This document shows, in pieces, positions 26,531 to 35,002 of a DNA stretch of 64,000 bases. Origin of the DNA: Pseudomonas sp. MM223 (lineage in GTDB: Bacteria > Pseudomonadota > Gammaproteobacteria > Pseudomonadales > Pseudomonadaceae); assembly GCA_947090765.1 (NCBI GenBank), contig OX352322.1, positions 4,075,501-4,139,500 of the forward strand. Reading direction: 5' to 3'. The notes beneath the pieces are model-generated. The model did not search any database and was not told the DNA's origin. It worked only from the letters and a program-made list of their open reading frames with translations. Both the position numbers and the translations under genes were made by a program. The stretch's first letter is position 1. Each line of letters starts with the position of its first letter.

Positions 26531-29017
26531 TCACCAGTCGTAGGTCATCTCTACCGACGCCACCCGCTCCTGCCCGTAATAGCAGCCAAACGCGTAGTTG
26601 CAGTCCGATACGTACTCGCGATCGAAGATGTTCTGCACGTTCACACTTGCCTGCAAGCCGCGCAGGCTGGGGTCGAGCTTGCCCAGGTCATAGCTGATGG
26701 TGGCGTCGTACACGGCATAGGCCGGTACATCGAAGGTGTTCGCCGAGTTACCCGGCTTGCGCCCGGTATAACGCGCACCGGCGCCAAAGGTCAGGCCATT
26801 GAGGGTGGCCTGGGTAAAGTGGTAATCCACCCACAGCGTGGCCGACACAGGGGCCTGTGACTCGTTGCGGTTGCCCTGGTCGCCATAGGTGCTCTTGGTA
26901 TAGAACGAGTCGATGTAGGTAGCAGCGGCCAGTACATCGACATGCTCGATGCTGGATTTGAGTTCCAGCTCCACCCCACGCGAGCGTACCTCGCCATTTT
27001 GCGACTGGTACTGCGGGTACTCGGTATCACCGGTCAGCACGTTCTTCTGCTTCACCTGGAACACCGAGGCGGTAAACAAGGTGCCGTCGACTGGCTGGTA
27101 CTTCAGCCCCACTTCGTATTGCTCACCTTCGGTTGGCTCAAACGCCTTGCCGCCACGCTCGGGCGCTGCCGTGCCCAAGGTTGGCAAGAACGACTGGGAA
27201 TAGCTGACATACGGCGCCAGGCCAAACTCGGTGACATAGGTAAGGCCGATGCGCCCGGTGAACTTGTTGTCGCGCTGCGAAGCAATGCTGTGCGCCAGCA
27301 GGTCCTTGTTGTCGATTTCAGCCCAGTCCTGGCGCCCGCCTACCGTCAGGATCCAGTTGTCCAGCTTGATCTGGTCCTGCAAGTACACCCCGGTTTGGCG
27401 CACCGTGTTGTCCCACCGGGTATCCAGCACCGGGGTCACGTTGCTGGTGGGGTAGTTGTTCTTGCCGTAGAGGTCGACCGGCAACACGTTGTAGGCGTTG
27501 TAGCCATCGTACTTGCGCGAGAAATGACGGTAGTCCGCGCCTGCCAGCAGGGTGTGCCGCAGCGCGCCAGTGTTGAAGGTGTACTCCAGGTTGTTATCGA
27601 CGGTGTAGGCGATGTTGTGCTGGCGCCAGTCAAGTTTGACCCGGTTGGCGCGGGTGTAGTCGACCACATCGCCATCCGTCACGAAGCTGCGCAAGTAAAA
27701 GCCCTTGTAGCGGTCGCGCACATCGGTGTATCGCGCCGTTGAGCGCCAGGCCAGGTCATCGTTGAAACGGTGGCTGAAGTCGTAACCCAGAACGTACTGG
27801 TCGCGCTTGTAATCGTTGTAGCGGGAATCACCCGAGAAGAAGTCGCGGTCGATTTTCTGGCCGGTCGGGCCACGCTTGAGCGAGCCCACCATCGGCAGCG
27901 ATTGATAATCGGCAAGGCTGTCATCACGCTGCACTTGCGCCAGCAACGTCAGGGAGGTGTCTTCATTCGGCGCCCAGGTCAGGCTAGGCGCCAGCAACAA
28001 GCGCTCGCTGTGGGTGTGAGCGACCATTTCGTTGCCTTTGTCGGCAACGCCGACCAGGCGATAGGTGAACACCTTCTGCTCGTCCAGCGGGCCGCTGGTA
28101 TCGAAGGCACCGTTGACCCGGTTGTAGCTACCGGCGCCAAGCTTGACCTGGCTACGCTGCTCGCGGGTCGGGCGCTTGGAGACCATGTTGATCAGCCCGC
28201 CCGGCTGGTTTTGCCCGTACAGCACCGACGAGGGGCCTTTGAGCACTTCGATACGCTCCAGCGTGTAGGGGTCGATCTGCGGCGCGCCCCCCAGGCTACC
28301 GGCGTATGGAATGTATGCGCCGTCCAGGTACAGCGGGGTCGGGGCAAAGCCGCGGCTGGTGATCTCGTCGGCAATGCTGTTGCGATCGGTAAAGCCGCCC
28401 GTGGCCAGGCCCGGGGTGTAGCGCAGCGCCTGGGTCAGGTTGCGCGCGCCCTGGGCTTGCACCTGGTCGGCGGTGACCACGTTGATGGCCTGGGGGATCT
28501 CCAGGATGGGCGTGTCGGTCTTGGTGCCGGTGGCACTGCGGCTGGCAACATAGCCACTCACCGGCCCGTAGGCGGACTCCACGGCTGCGCCGGTTACGCT
28601 GGTGGTATCAAGCTGCAAGGTCGAATCGTCACCGACCATTGGCAGCAGCGAGTAGCTGCCGTTGGCCTGCTTCAACATCTGCAACCGGTTGCCTGCCAGC
28701 AACTGGCGCAGGCCGGCATCGGGGCTGTAACGCCCATGCAGGCCGGGCGACTTCAGCGCCTGCACCGAAGACGGTTCGAAGGACACCGTTACCCCCGCTG
28801 CCGAAGCAAATTGTGTAAGCGCAGTAGCCAGCGGGCCGGCGGCAATATCGAACGAAGCTTCTGCCTGGCTTTGCGCAATCGCAGGGCTGGCGACCATCAC
28901 TGTTGCCAATGGCGTGGCCAGCGCCACGCTGAACAATGCGCGATTCACTGCACGCGCCAGTCTGGTCTTGGTCGAGTTAATCAATAGGGTACGGTTGCAA
29001 TCATGGACAGCGAGCAT
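26531..29017 (-). CDS. TonB-dependent siderophore receptor with N-terminal signalling domain
   Basis: 828 residues from the ATG at 29017, preceded by AAAGGA. A long signal peptide ends about SPAIA. The STN domain (FDIAAGPLATALTQFASAAG; YSPDAGLRQLLAGNRLQML) is followed by a plug (TPILEIPQAINVVTADQV; LERIEVLKGPSSVLYGQNQP) and a 22-strand barrel ending in SVEMTYDW. It resembles ferrichrome/FoxA/FiuA-type receptors; the ligand is not certain. It is the third gene of surface signalling module 2 (fecI, fecR, receptor) and has its own Fur-like site upstream (29084-29102). The frame is intact. Confidence 0.92.
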   Translation of the reverse strand: MLAVHDCNRTLLINSTKTRLARAVNRALFSVALATPLATVMVASPAIAQSQAEASFDIAAGPLATALTQFASAAGVTVSFEPSSVQALKSPGLHGRYSPDAGLRQLLAGNRLQMLKQANGSYSLLPMVGDDSTLQLDTTSVTGAAVESAYGPVSGYVASRSATGTKTDTPILEIPQAINVVTADQVQAQGARNLTQALRYTPGLATGGFTDRNSIADEITSRGFAPTPLYLDGAYIPYAGSLGGAPQIDPYTLERIEVLKGPSSVLYGQNQPGGLINMVSKRPTREQRSQVKLGAGSYNRVNGAFDTSGPLDEQKVFTYRLVGVADKGNEMVAHTHSERLLLAPSLTWAPNEDTSLTLLAQVQRDDSLADYQSLPMVGSLKRGPTGQKIDRDFFSGDSRYNDYKRDQYVLGYDFSHRFNDDLAWRSTARYTDVRDRYKGFYLRSFVTDGDVVDYTRANRVKLDWRQHNIAYTVDNNLEYTFNTGALRHTLLAGADYRHFSRKYDGYNAYNVLPVDLYGKNNYPTSNVTPVLDTRWDNTVRQTGVYLQDQIKLDNWILTVGGRQDWAEIDNKDLLAHSIASQRDNKFTGRIGLTYVTEFGLAPYVSYSQSFLPTLGTAAPERGGKAFEPTEGEQYEVGLKYQPVDGTLFTASVFQVKQKNVLTGDTEYPQYQSQNGEVRSRGVELELKSSIEHVDVLAAATYIDSFYTKSTYGDQGNRNESQAPVSATLWVDYHFTQATLNGLTFGAGARYTGRKPGNSANTFDVPAYAVYDATISYDLGKLDPSLRGLQASVNVQNIFDREYVSDCNYAFGCYYGQERVASVEMTYDW

Positions 29018-29083
29018 GCGGTTTCCTTTCGCCCTGCGGCAGTTTTTCATTGCGCTTGGTGCGCGTCTACCTACAAGTCGAAC

Positions 29084-29102
29084 GAGAACGACAATCGATA
29101 AC
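29084..29102 (-). promoter_or_regulatory. Candidate Fur box upstream of the siderophore receptor
   Basis: GAGAACGACAATCGATAAC agrees with the 19-base Fur consensus at 13 positions. It lies 67 bases upstream of the receptor start at 29017, a normal distance for a repressor site. The palindrome reads on both strands; the strand given is that of the gene. Confidence 0.55.
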
Positions 29103-29174
29103 CCTCTTCGAAAAAAAATTCGCTCGCCTTCGGGATAATGCCATTCAGCGAAGCATTTTGGGGCCGCGTTGCGG

Positions 29175-29264
29175 CCCATCGCCGGCAAGCCGGGCTCCCA
29201 CAGTTACGGTGCAGCCCTCAAGCATTGCACTGCACCTGTGGGAGCCCGGCTTGCCGGCGATGGG
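29175..29264. repeat. Paired inverted REP element, family B
   Basis: Arms at about 29175-29203 and 29236-29264, core ATCGCCGGCAAGCCGGGCTC. It lies inside the fecR-receptor interval, between the end of fecR and the receptor's Fur-like site on the minus strand, and could therefore separate fecIR expression from receptor expression. Confidence 0.88.
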
Positions 29265-29306
29265 CTGCGCAGCAGCCTCAAAATGCCCAACTGACCGGCA
29301 TTGGCC

Positions 29307-30254
29307 TCAGGCAGCTTCGACGCGCGTCCAGTACCGGCTGAAGCGACGAATGCGCACAGGTAGCGTGGTGGTAAGGTTTTCCAGGACAACATCGATGTCG
29401 CCCAGGTGAAACGCACCGGACAGCCGCAACCCGCTAACGGCTTCATCACAGCCCAGGTACCCGGGTCGGTAACGCTGCAGTTCGCTCACGACATCGGCCA
29501 GGCGCCAGTCATCCACGATCAGCATCTTGCGGACCCATGCGTCCGCCATCGCCGCCACAGGTGTCACATTACCCGCTTTCCCCGCGCTGAATTCCAGCTG
29601 TTGCCCGGCGTCTACCCGCACAGCCGCCATGGCATGTGCACTGCGCACTTCCACCGCATGTTGCAGCACGCACACCCGTGCAAAATCGTTATCGCAGCGC
29701 ACGATGAAACGCGTACCCAGTGCGCGGACGCTACCCAGTGCGGTATGCACGATGAACGGGCGGGACAACCCATCCGATGCGGTCTGCACCAGGATCTCCC
29801 CTTTCAGCAACTCAAGTGCGCGCCACTCGCTGTCGTAGCGAATATCAACCGCGGTGTCGGTGTTCAATTGCAATTGGCTGCCATCGTCCAGCCGCAACGA
29901 ACGCTGCTCGCCAACGCCTGTGCGCACGTCGGCCATCAACCGTGCAGCGCCGCCATCACGCAACACCACACCCCCTGCCGCGCCTGCTACCAGCAGCACC
30001 GACAGCACCTTGAGCACTTCACGTCGCTTGGCCCTGGCACTGCTTAACGTCGGCCGTGCAATACCGGGCGTGACCTGCGCCAGCTTGCCCTGCAAGCGTG
30101 CCAGGCGTTCCCAGGCTTGCACATGCCGCGGGTCACTCAGCAACCAGCGCTGATGCGCCGCTCGCGTGCTGTCATCCGCCTCGCAGCGCAGCTCGACATA
30201 CCAGCGTGCGGCAGCCTCCAGGGTGTTGCGGTCCAGCGGTTCAGCCCCCGCCAT
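29307..30254 (-). CDS. FecR-family anti-sigma/signal transducer
   Basis: 315 residues. The N-terminal cytoplasmic part (AARWYVELRCEADDSTRAAH; HVQAWERLARLQ) is followed by one membrane helix at about 87-104 (VLKVLSVLLVAGAAGGVVL), a periplasmic FecR domain (GVGEQRSLRLDDGSQLQLNT) and a C-terminal STN-like segment. It begins 3 bases after the frame-corrected stop of the fecI gene. It is parallel in design to the FecR at 20397 but clearly a different sequence. Confidence 0.9.
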   Translation of the reverse strand: MAGAEPLDRNTLEAAARWYVELRCEADDSTRAAHQRWLLSDPRHVQAWERLARLQGKLAQVTPGIARPTLSSARAKRREVLKVLSVLLVAGAAGGVVLRDGGAARLMADVRTGVGEQRSLRLDDGSQLQLNTDTAVDIRYDSEWRALELLKGEILVQTASDGLSRPFIVHTALGSVRALGTRFIVRCDNDFARVCVLQHAVEVRSAHAMAAVRVDAGQQLEFSAGKAGNVTPVAAMADAWVRKMLIVDDWRLADVVSELQRYRPGYLGCDEAVSGLRLSGAFHLGDIDVVLENLTTTLPVRIRRFSRYWTRVEAA

Positions 30255-30257
30255 CGC

Positions 30258-30768
30258 TTACGCCTCGGCCAGCATCAGGCAATGGGTCAGCGCCCGCACT
30301 GCATGCTTTTTCACGGTAGTGAGCGAAACATCCAGCCGCCGCGCGATTTCCACATAGCTCAGGCCATCGAGCCTGGGCCATCAGGAAGACCTCGCGGGTA
30401 CGCGTGCCAAGGCCGTCGAGTAGCCGATCGATTTCCAGCAGGGTCTCGATGATCAGCAGGCGCGCCTCGGGCGAAACCGCTACAGGCTCGGGCCGTGCCG
30501 CGAGGGTTTCCAGGTAGGCCTGCTCCAGGGCACGGCGCCGGAACATGTCGATCATCAAGCTGCGGGCCACACTGCTCAGATAAGCCCGTGGCTGTTGCAG
30601 CTCCGCCGCCTTGCGCAGGGTCAGCACCCGTATGAACGTGTCCTGGGCCAAGTCGGCCGCATGCTCCATGCACCCGAGCTTGCCGCGCAGCCACCCGCAC
30701 AGCCAGGAATGATGGTCCTCGTAAAGCGTGTGCACGGCTTTTTGCAGGGAAGGGTCAGCACAGGACAT
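30258..30768 (-). pseudogene. ECF sigma factor, FecI-like (single-base frameshift in region 4)
   Basis: Would encode 169 residues from the ATG at 30768 (MSCADPSLQKAVHTLYEDHH). Region 2 (DLAQDTFIRVLTL ... AYLSSVARSLMIDMFRRR) and the start of region 4 (TREVFLMAQ) read normally. Then one extra base near 30372-30373 shifts the frame. Removing it restores LDGLSYVEIARRLDVSLTTV and a stop at 30258, 3 bases before fecR. As read, the DNA-binding helix of region 4 is lost, which would silence the whole module. Because the repaired sequence is perfect, sequencing error is at least as likely as true inactivation. Confidence 0.85.
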
Positions 30769-30792
30769 GGTAGAACCGATGAGAGCGTCTTT

Positions 30793-30811
30793 AATAATGA
30801 CTCTCATTTAA
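30793..30811 (-). promoter_or_regulatory. Candidate Fur box upstream of fecI
   Basis: AATAATGACTCTCATTTAA on the plus strand matches the Fur consensus at 12 of 19 positions, with strong core halves ATAATGA and TCATT. It ends 25 bases upstream of the sigma factor start at 30768, in the normal place for iron repression of a fecI gene. Confidence 0.65.
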
Positions 30812-30859
30812 CCTGAGTGTGATCGGTTTTCGCAATTGCTTTGCGCAGATGGCTGGAGC

Positions 30860-32092
30860 CTAGGCCACGATACTTCTGTTCAACCCCAAGCCCCACGCAG
30901 CGGTCATCTGCTCCCCAACACACTCAAACGCCGGATGGCTGTTGCGATAATCCGAAAGCTCCACCATCGCACGGTTCATGCCGACTTCCACCCTGTTGAG
31001 CAACTCCTCGCAGCGCGCTTGCGTCAGGTTGCACGCGGTGCGCCCGAACTGCACCAGCATCTTGCGCTTGGGCCACGCTTTCGAGCCGCCCAGCAACAGC
31101 CCCATGATGTCGTGGCTGCTGTACACCGTCGTGGTCACCAGGTCATACGCGGGCGCCAGCCAGATGTCGGCGTTCTCGGCACAGTTCTCGTAGAGCAGGC
31201 CAAAGTTCTTCAAATGAGCATCGCCGTTCTGGATACCGGCGCACAACGCAACCATGGTGAAGAAGTCCTCCAGCGCACGAGCTACCCGACCAGGTGTGAC
31301 ATACAGCTTGATCAACTGCGCGCAGCCTTGGTAGCTGCCATCGTACTTCTTACGCGTGCCCCACCCCGAGAGCACGCACATGTCCTCAAAACCAAGGTAG
31401 GCGTTGGCGCCGACATCGAAGCGTCGAACAACCAGAAACCTGCCCTGCTGACTAAGCTGGAACTCAGGCACTTCAAGGCCGCAATGCAATGCCGCCCGCA
31501 TGCAGAAATACTCGTTGGCCGCCAACTGAGGGAAATCTGACTCGTTAAAAGCCTTTACCAGGTGAGTGGCACCGCGGTGGGTGACCCGGTCAACATCGGG
31601 GGCGCTAGCATCGACATCCCGCACCAGCACCTTGGGCTGGACACCTGATACGCCTGAGTAGGCCGCATAGGTACTCAAAAGCTCGGCAAACAAGTCGTTT
31701 GCACCGTCGTGAACCAGCAAGCTGGACAGCTTCATGCCTGGAACGGGGTCGTCACCGAGATGCTGGGCGATGCTGATCCGACCTAGCTGGTGGGGGCCGA
31801 CGATGCCAAGCAAGGCAAAATCGTCAAAACCGCGCACCGACTTGCTGAACCGCCGCATCAGCTCTTCCTTGAGGTGCCCTTCGGGAAGGTTCATCTCGAA
31901 CAACGGGTGTACTCCGTACTCCCACTTGTAACTCTCCAGGCGCGTTGGCATGGTCAGAGAGACGGCTTGCGCTTCGCCAGCCGATGGGTTGTAAGTGAAG
32001 ACCGTATCACGCGGATTTTCGTCACTGCGCCCCAGGGTGCCGACAGTGGCGTCGCCCGCGCCGACGTACAAGCGATCACTCGAACTGATCAT
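30860..32092 (-). CDS. hipA: HipA-family serine/threonine kinase toxin
   Basis: 410 residues from the ATG at 32092. The N-terminal HipA couple domain (GTLGRSDENPRDTVFTY) and the C-terminal kinase domain are both present. GVSGVQPKVLV (147-157) is the Ser-containing loop, THLVKAF (176-182) holds the ATP-binding Lys, NGDAHLKNF (289-297) is the catalytic loop with Asp291, and AYDLVTT (315-321) supplies the metal-binding Asp. In E. coli HipA phosphorylates glutamyl-tRNA synthetase and causes dormancy. It overlaps the antitoxin gene by 17 bases, the normal hipBA order with HipB first. All catalytic residues are present, so it should be active. Confidence 0.9.
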   Translation of the reverse strand: MISSSDRLYVGAGDATVGTLGRSDENPRDTVFTYNPSAGEAQAVSLTMPTRLESYKWEYGVHPLFEMNLPEGHLKEELMRRFSKSVRGFDDFALLGIVGPHQLGRISIAQHLGDDPVPGMKLSSLLVHDGANDLFAELLSTYAAYSGVSGVQPKVLVRDVDASAPDVDRVTHRGATHLVKAFNESDFPQLAANEYFCMRAALHCGLEVPEFQLSQQGRFLVVRRFDVGANAYLGFEDMCVLSGWGTRKKYDGSYQGCAQLIKLYVTPGRVARALEDFFTMVALCAGIQNGDAHLKNFGLLYENCAENADIWLAPAYDLVTTTVYSSHDIMGLLLGGSKAWPKRKMLVQFGRTACNLTQARCEELLNRVEVGMNRAMVELSDYRNSHPAFECVGEQMTAAWGLGLNRSIVA

Positions 32093-32330
32093 GGATACCC
32101 CCGGCCTTCGGCTCATCGAGGGTTCTACGCCGGCGCTTGGGCGTGGCCGTCAGTTCGTATCCCAAACCCTCCAGGATCGCTGCAACCTTACGAATGCCGA
32201 CTTCGGCGATCGAATTGTTCTCGATCCCCGAAATGGTCGCACGACTCATGCCGTGACGCTGCGCAAGCTGGGCTTGGGAAAGCCCGGCATCCTTACGCAA
32301 CTTCTTGATCAGTTTGCCCAATTCATCCAT
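32076..32330 (-). CDS. hipB: HipB-like antitoxin, Xre-family helix-turn-helix
   Basis: 84 residues from the ATG at 32330 (MDELGKLIKKLRKDAGLSQA). The HTH_3 domain reads LSQAQLAQRHGMSRATISGIEN. The basic C-terminal tail (PKRRRRTLDEP) differs from E. coli HipB. It should bind HipA and repress the hipBA promoter. An upstream in-frame start (32381) would run through the operator-like dyad and is less likely. Confidence 0.88.
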   Translation of the reverse strand: MDELGKLIKKLRKDAGLSQAQLAQRHGMSRATISGIENNSIAEVGIRKVAAILEGLGYELTATPKRRRRTLDEPKAGGIHDQFE

Positions 32331-32333
32331 ACA

Positions 32334-32366
32334 TTTTTGCACCGTATACAATGCATATTGCAAAAA
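32334..32366 (-). promoter_or_regulatory. Operator-like dyad in front of hipB
   Basis: TTTTTGCA (32334-32341) and TGCAAAAA (32359-32366) form a perfect inverted repeat around a 17-base spacer that contains GTATAC and ATGCAT. It lies immediately upstream of the hipB start, in AT-rich DNA, as expected for autorepression by HipB. No experimental support. Confidence 0.55.
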
Positions 32367-32417
32367 AACACATGAATGCATCGTATTTGATTCAATAAAT
32401 CCTGTACAGGCGTTTTA

Positions 32418-34130
32418 TTACGGCCCTGTAAAGCCAAGGTTATCGGGCGCAATACCGTACAACCGCAGTGCCTGCCCCACCACCCTGCTGAAAATTGGCG
32501 CCGATACCAACCCGCCGTAGTAGCCCTGCTTCGACGGGTTGTCGAGCAGGACCACCACCACGAACCTGGGCCTGCTAGCGGGTGCAAAACCGGCGAATAT
32601 CGCCCTGTAGGCCTTGCCCTGATAGCCATGGCCTGCAACTGCGGCTTTTCTCGCCGTACCGCTTTTGCCACCCACATGGTAGCCGGCCACTTTGGCCCGG
32701 TAGATCCCTCTCGGCGCCTCGACCACCTGCACCAGCATGTGCTTGAGCGCATCCGCCACTGGCGGTGCAATGGCCTGGGTAGCCGCCGGTGCCTGCGTCA
32801 CCTTGAGCAGCGACACAGGTACACGTCTGCCGCCATTGACAAGGGTGGCGTAGGCGCTGGCCAGTTGCACGGCCGTGACCGACACCCCATAACCGTAGGA
32901 CAGCGTCGCCGTCTCGGTGGCCCGCCATTGCCGCCTGAGCGGCAGCAGCCCCGAACGCTCCCCCGGAAAGCCCGAGCCACTTGCCTGCCCCAGCCCTACA
33001 CGTTGCAAGGTGTCTTGAATGGTCTGCCCACCAATATCGAACGCTACCTGGCTGATCGCGACGTTGCTGGAGCGCACCAGGATGCCGGTCATGTCCAGCC
33101 GCTCGCCTGCCGTGCGCGACGCATCGTGAATGGTGAAACGGCCAATCTTCAGGCTGCCGGTTTGCACCAGCACGCTATCGGAAGCCTGCCAACGGCCGCT
33201 TTGCAGGGCTGCGGCTACGGAGAAAGGCTTGAGTGTCGACGCGGGCTCGAACACGTCCACCAGCGCGCGGTTACGCATCGCCGCCGGGCTGACATGCGCC
33301 CGGTTGTTCGGGTTGTAGGTCGGGTAGTTGGCCACGGCCAGCAGTTCGCCCGACTGCACATCCAGCACCACCACGCTGCCCGCCTCGGCAGCGTTGTCCA
33401 CGATGCCCTTTTTCAGTTCGCGACTGGCCAGGTACTGCAAGCGCAGGTCCAGGGACAACGCCAGGGCCTGGCCCGGCTTGGCCGGCAGGCTCACACCGAG
33501 GTCCTCGATCACATGACCACGGCGGTCCTTCAGCACCTGCTGCTTGCCGCGCTCACCGCGCAACACGGCATCGTACGCCAGCTCAATGCCTTCGCTGCCG
33601 TTGCCGTCGATATCGGTAAAGCCGACCAGTTGCGCGGCAACTGAGCCGGCCGGGTAAAACCGTCGCGGCTCCTCCAGGCAGTACACACCCTTGACGTGCA
33701 AGCGTTGCACCGCCTGCAACAAATGCTGTGCCTGTTCGGGGGCCAGGCGCCTGCGCAGGTAGATGAAAGCCTTGCCGGTGCTGCGCTGCAACAACGCTAC
33801 CAGCCGGTCGTGTGGCATGCCCAATGCGTCGGCGAGCGCCGGCCAGCTTGGCTTTTCCAGGGCCAGTTCCCGGCCATTGGCCCACAGCGTCACCACCGGC
33901 GTGCTGACCGCCAGCGGCTGGCCGTTGCGGTCGGTGATCAGCCCGCGCGGGGCTGCAATGTCCAGATAACGAAGGCTGCGCGCATCCCCCTGCTGGCGCA
34001 GGAAGCGGTTATCCAGCACCTGCAGGCTGACGATGCGCCAGCACAGGACCGAGGACAACAGCAAGACCAGGAAAATGACCAACCTGAAGCGCCACGGGTA
34101 ACCCGGCGAAGTTGTTGTAGCGAATGGCAT
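32418..34130 (-). CDS. FtsI-like penicillin-binding protein (class B transpeptidase)
   Basis: 570 residues. One N-terminal membrane anchor (residues 15-36, LVIFLVLLLSSVLCWRIVSL) is followed by the PBP dimerisation domain (RGLITDRNGQPLAVS) and the transpeptidase domain. Active-site motifs are Ser298-Thr-Leu-Lys301 (PASTLKP), SSN 353-355 and KSGT 488-491. It cross-links peptidoglycan in the periplasm. It is shaped like PBP3/FtsI but is not in the mra/dcw cluster, so it is likely the second PBP3-type enzyme of pseudomonads (PBP3a/PbpC type). It is the last gene of a four-gene cell-wall operon, 19 bases after the peptidoglycan-binding gene. Confidence 0.9.
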   Translation of the reverse strand: MPFATTTSPGYPWRFRLVIFLVLLLSSVLCWRIVSLQVLDNRFLRQQGDARSLRYLDIAAPRGLITDRNGQPLAVSTPVVTLWANGRELALEKPSWPALADALGMPHDRLVALLQRSTGKAFIYLRRRLAPEQAQHLLQAVQRLHVKGVYCLEEPRRFYPAGSVAAQLVGFTDIDGNGSEGIELAYDAVLRGERGKQQVLKDRRGHVIEDLGVSLPAKPGQALALSLDLRLQYLASRELKKGIVDNAAEAGSVVVLDVQSGELLAVANYPTYNPNNRAHVSPAAMRNRALVDVFEPASTLKPFSVAAALQSGRWQASDSVLVQTGSLKIGRFTIHDASRTAGERLDMTGILVRSSNVAISQVAFDIGGQTIQDTLQRVGLGQASGSGFPGERSGLLPLRRQWRATETATLSYGYGVSVTAVQLASAYATLVNGGRRVPVSLLKVTQAPAATQAIAPPVADALKHMLVQVVEAPRGIYRAKVAGYHVGGKSGTARKAAVAGHGYQGKAYRAIFAGFAPASRPRFVVVVLLDNPSKQGYYGGLVSAPIFSRVVGQALRLYGIAPDNLGFTGP

Positions 34131-34149
34131 GGCTTAGGTTCGCAACCGT

Positions 34150-34488
34150 TCAGTGCTGCATCCAGTGCGGCGGCGCAATGCCCAGCACCTTCAGTGTGGG
34201 CAGGTTGACGCTACCAGTGAGGGGCGGCTCATGCGCCATTTGCAGCAGGTAGAGTGCTTCCTGTGTGCGGGCTCCGATCAGCCCATCGATTTCACCCTGG
34301 TACAAACGCAGCTCCGATAATGCCACCTGCAACTGCGTCACCAGTTGCGTGCCCGGTGCTGCTGGCTGGCTTTCTTCAGGCAACCCGTGCGGCACGCGCG
34401 GGGCGGCACTCGAAAGGTTGGCGCAGAGCACAAGCACCACCAGGCAAAAGCCTTGCATCAGCACCACACCTTTACTGAAGCGGGTCAT
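34150..34488 (-). CDS. Small secreted peptidoglycan-binding domain protein
   Basis: 112 residues from the ATG at 34488 (MTRFSKGVVLMQGFCLVVLV). Hydrophobic signal segment with cleavage about SSAAP. The mature part is one peptidoglycan-binding (PG_binding_1) repeat: LQVALSELRLYQGEIDGLIGARTQEALYLLQ. It overlaps the OmpA-like gene by 17 bases and is followed by the PBP after 19 bases. It probably anchors or guides the neighbouring enzymes at the wall. Confidence 0.82.
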   Translation of the reverse strand: MTRFSKGVVLMQGFCLVVLVLCANLSSAAPRVPHGLPEESQPAAPGTQLVTQLQVALSELRLYQGEIDGLIGARTQEALYLLQMAHEPPLTGSVNLPTLKVLGIAPPHWMQH

Positions 34489-35002
34489 AGCCAAACACAT
34501 CGCTGTGGCTGTTCCATTCCACCACCACCCGCCGGTTGTATTGCATGACCTCGGCCCCACTGCCCTCGTGCGCGGGGTAGCGCTCGCCGTAGGCACGCGT
34601 GTTCAGCTGATCGTACAAAGCGCCATACTTCACCAGGAAGTAGGCAATCATGTCGGCTCGTGCCTGGGCCAGCACCACGTTCTGCTCGGGCGAGCCTTCG
34701 TCATCCGTGTGGCCTTCGATAAACACCTCGGCCTGTGGGTGGGCAAGCAGAAAGCCCGCTACCTGCGCCAGCCTGGCGATGTCCTGGTCGGTAACAGCCG
34801 CGCTGTCCGTAGAGAAGTACACGACCAGGCCACCAGCGGTTTCGCGCTCATCCGACTGCAGGCGCAGCGTGCGTTCATTGAAGGCATCGGCCTCGTCAGC
34901 CGTCACAAGCAAACGGTGCTCGCTGGCAGCGTGGTCGGTACTGCAGGCTGCCGTCGCGAGCATGCACATGGCAGGCAGCAGGTAGCGCAGGCAACTGCTC
35001 AT
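34472..35002 (-). CDS. OmpA-family lipoprotein
   Basis: 176 residues from the ATG at 35002, which overlaps the stop of the carboxypeptidase gene by 4 bases (ATGA). A lipoprotein signal ends in the lipobox LATAAC. The OmpA C-terminal domain binds peptidoglycan through EGHTDDEGSPEQNVVLAQARA and the downstream YGERYP; both are present. It should tether the outer membrane to the wall. Its place between a carboxypeptidase and a PBP suggests a dedicated cell-wall complex. Confidence 0.9.
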   Translation of the reverse strand: MSSCLRYLLPAMCMLATAACSTDHAASEHRLLVTADEADAFNERTLRLQSDERETAGGLVVYFSTDSAAVTDQDIARLAQVAGFLLAHPQAEVFIEGHTDDEGSPEQNVVLAQARADMIAYFLVKYGALYDQLNTRAYGERYPAHEGSGAEVMQYNRRVVVEWNSHSDVFGYDPLQ

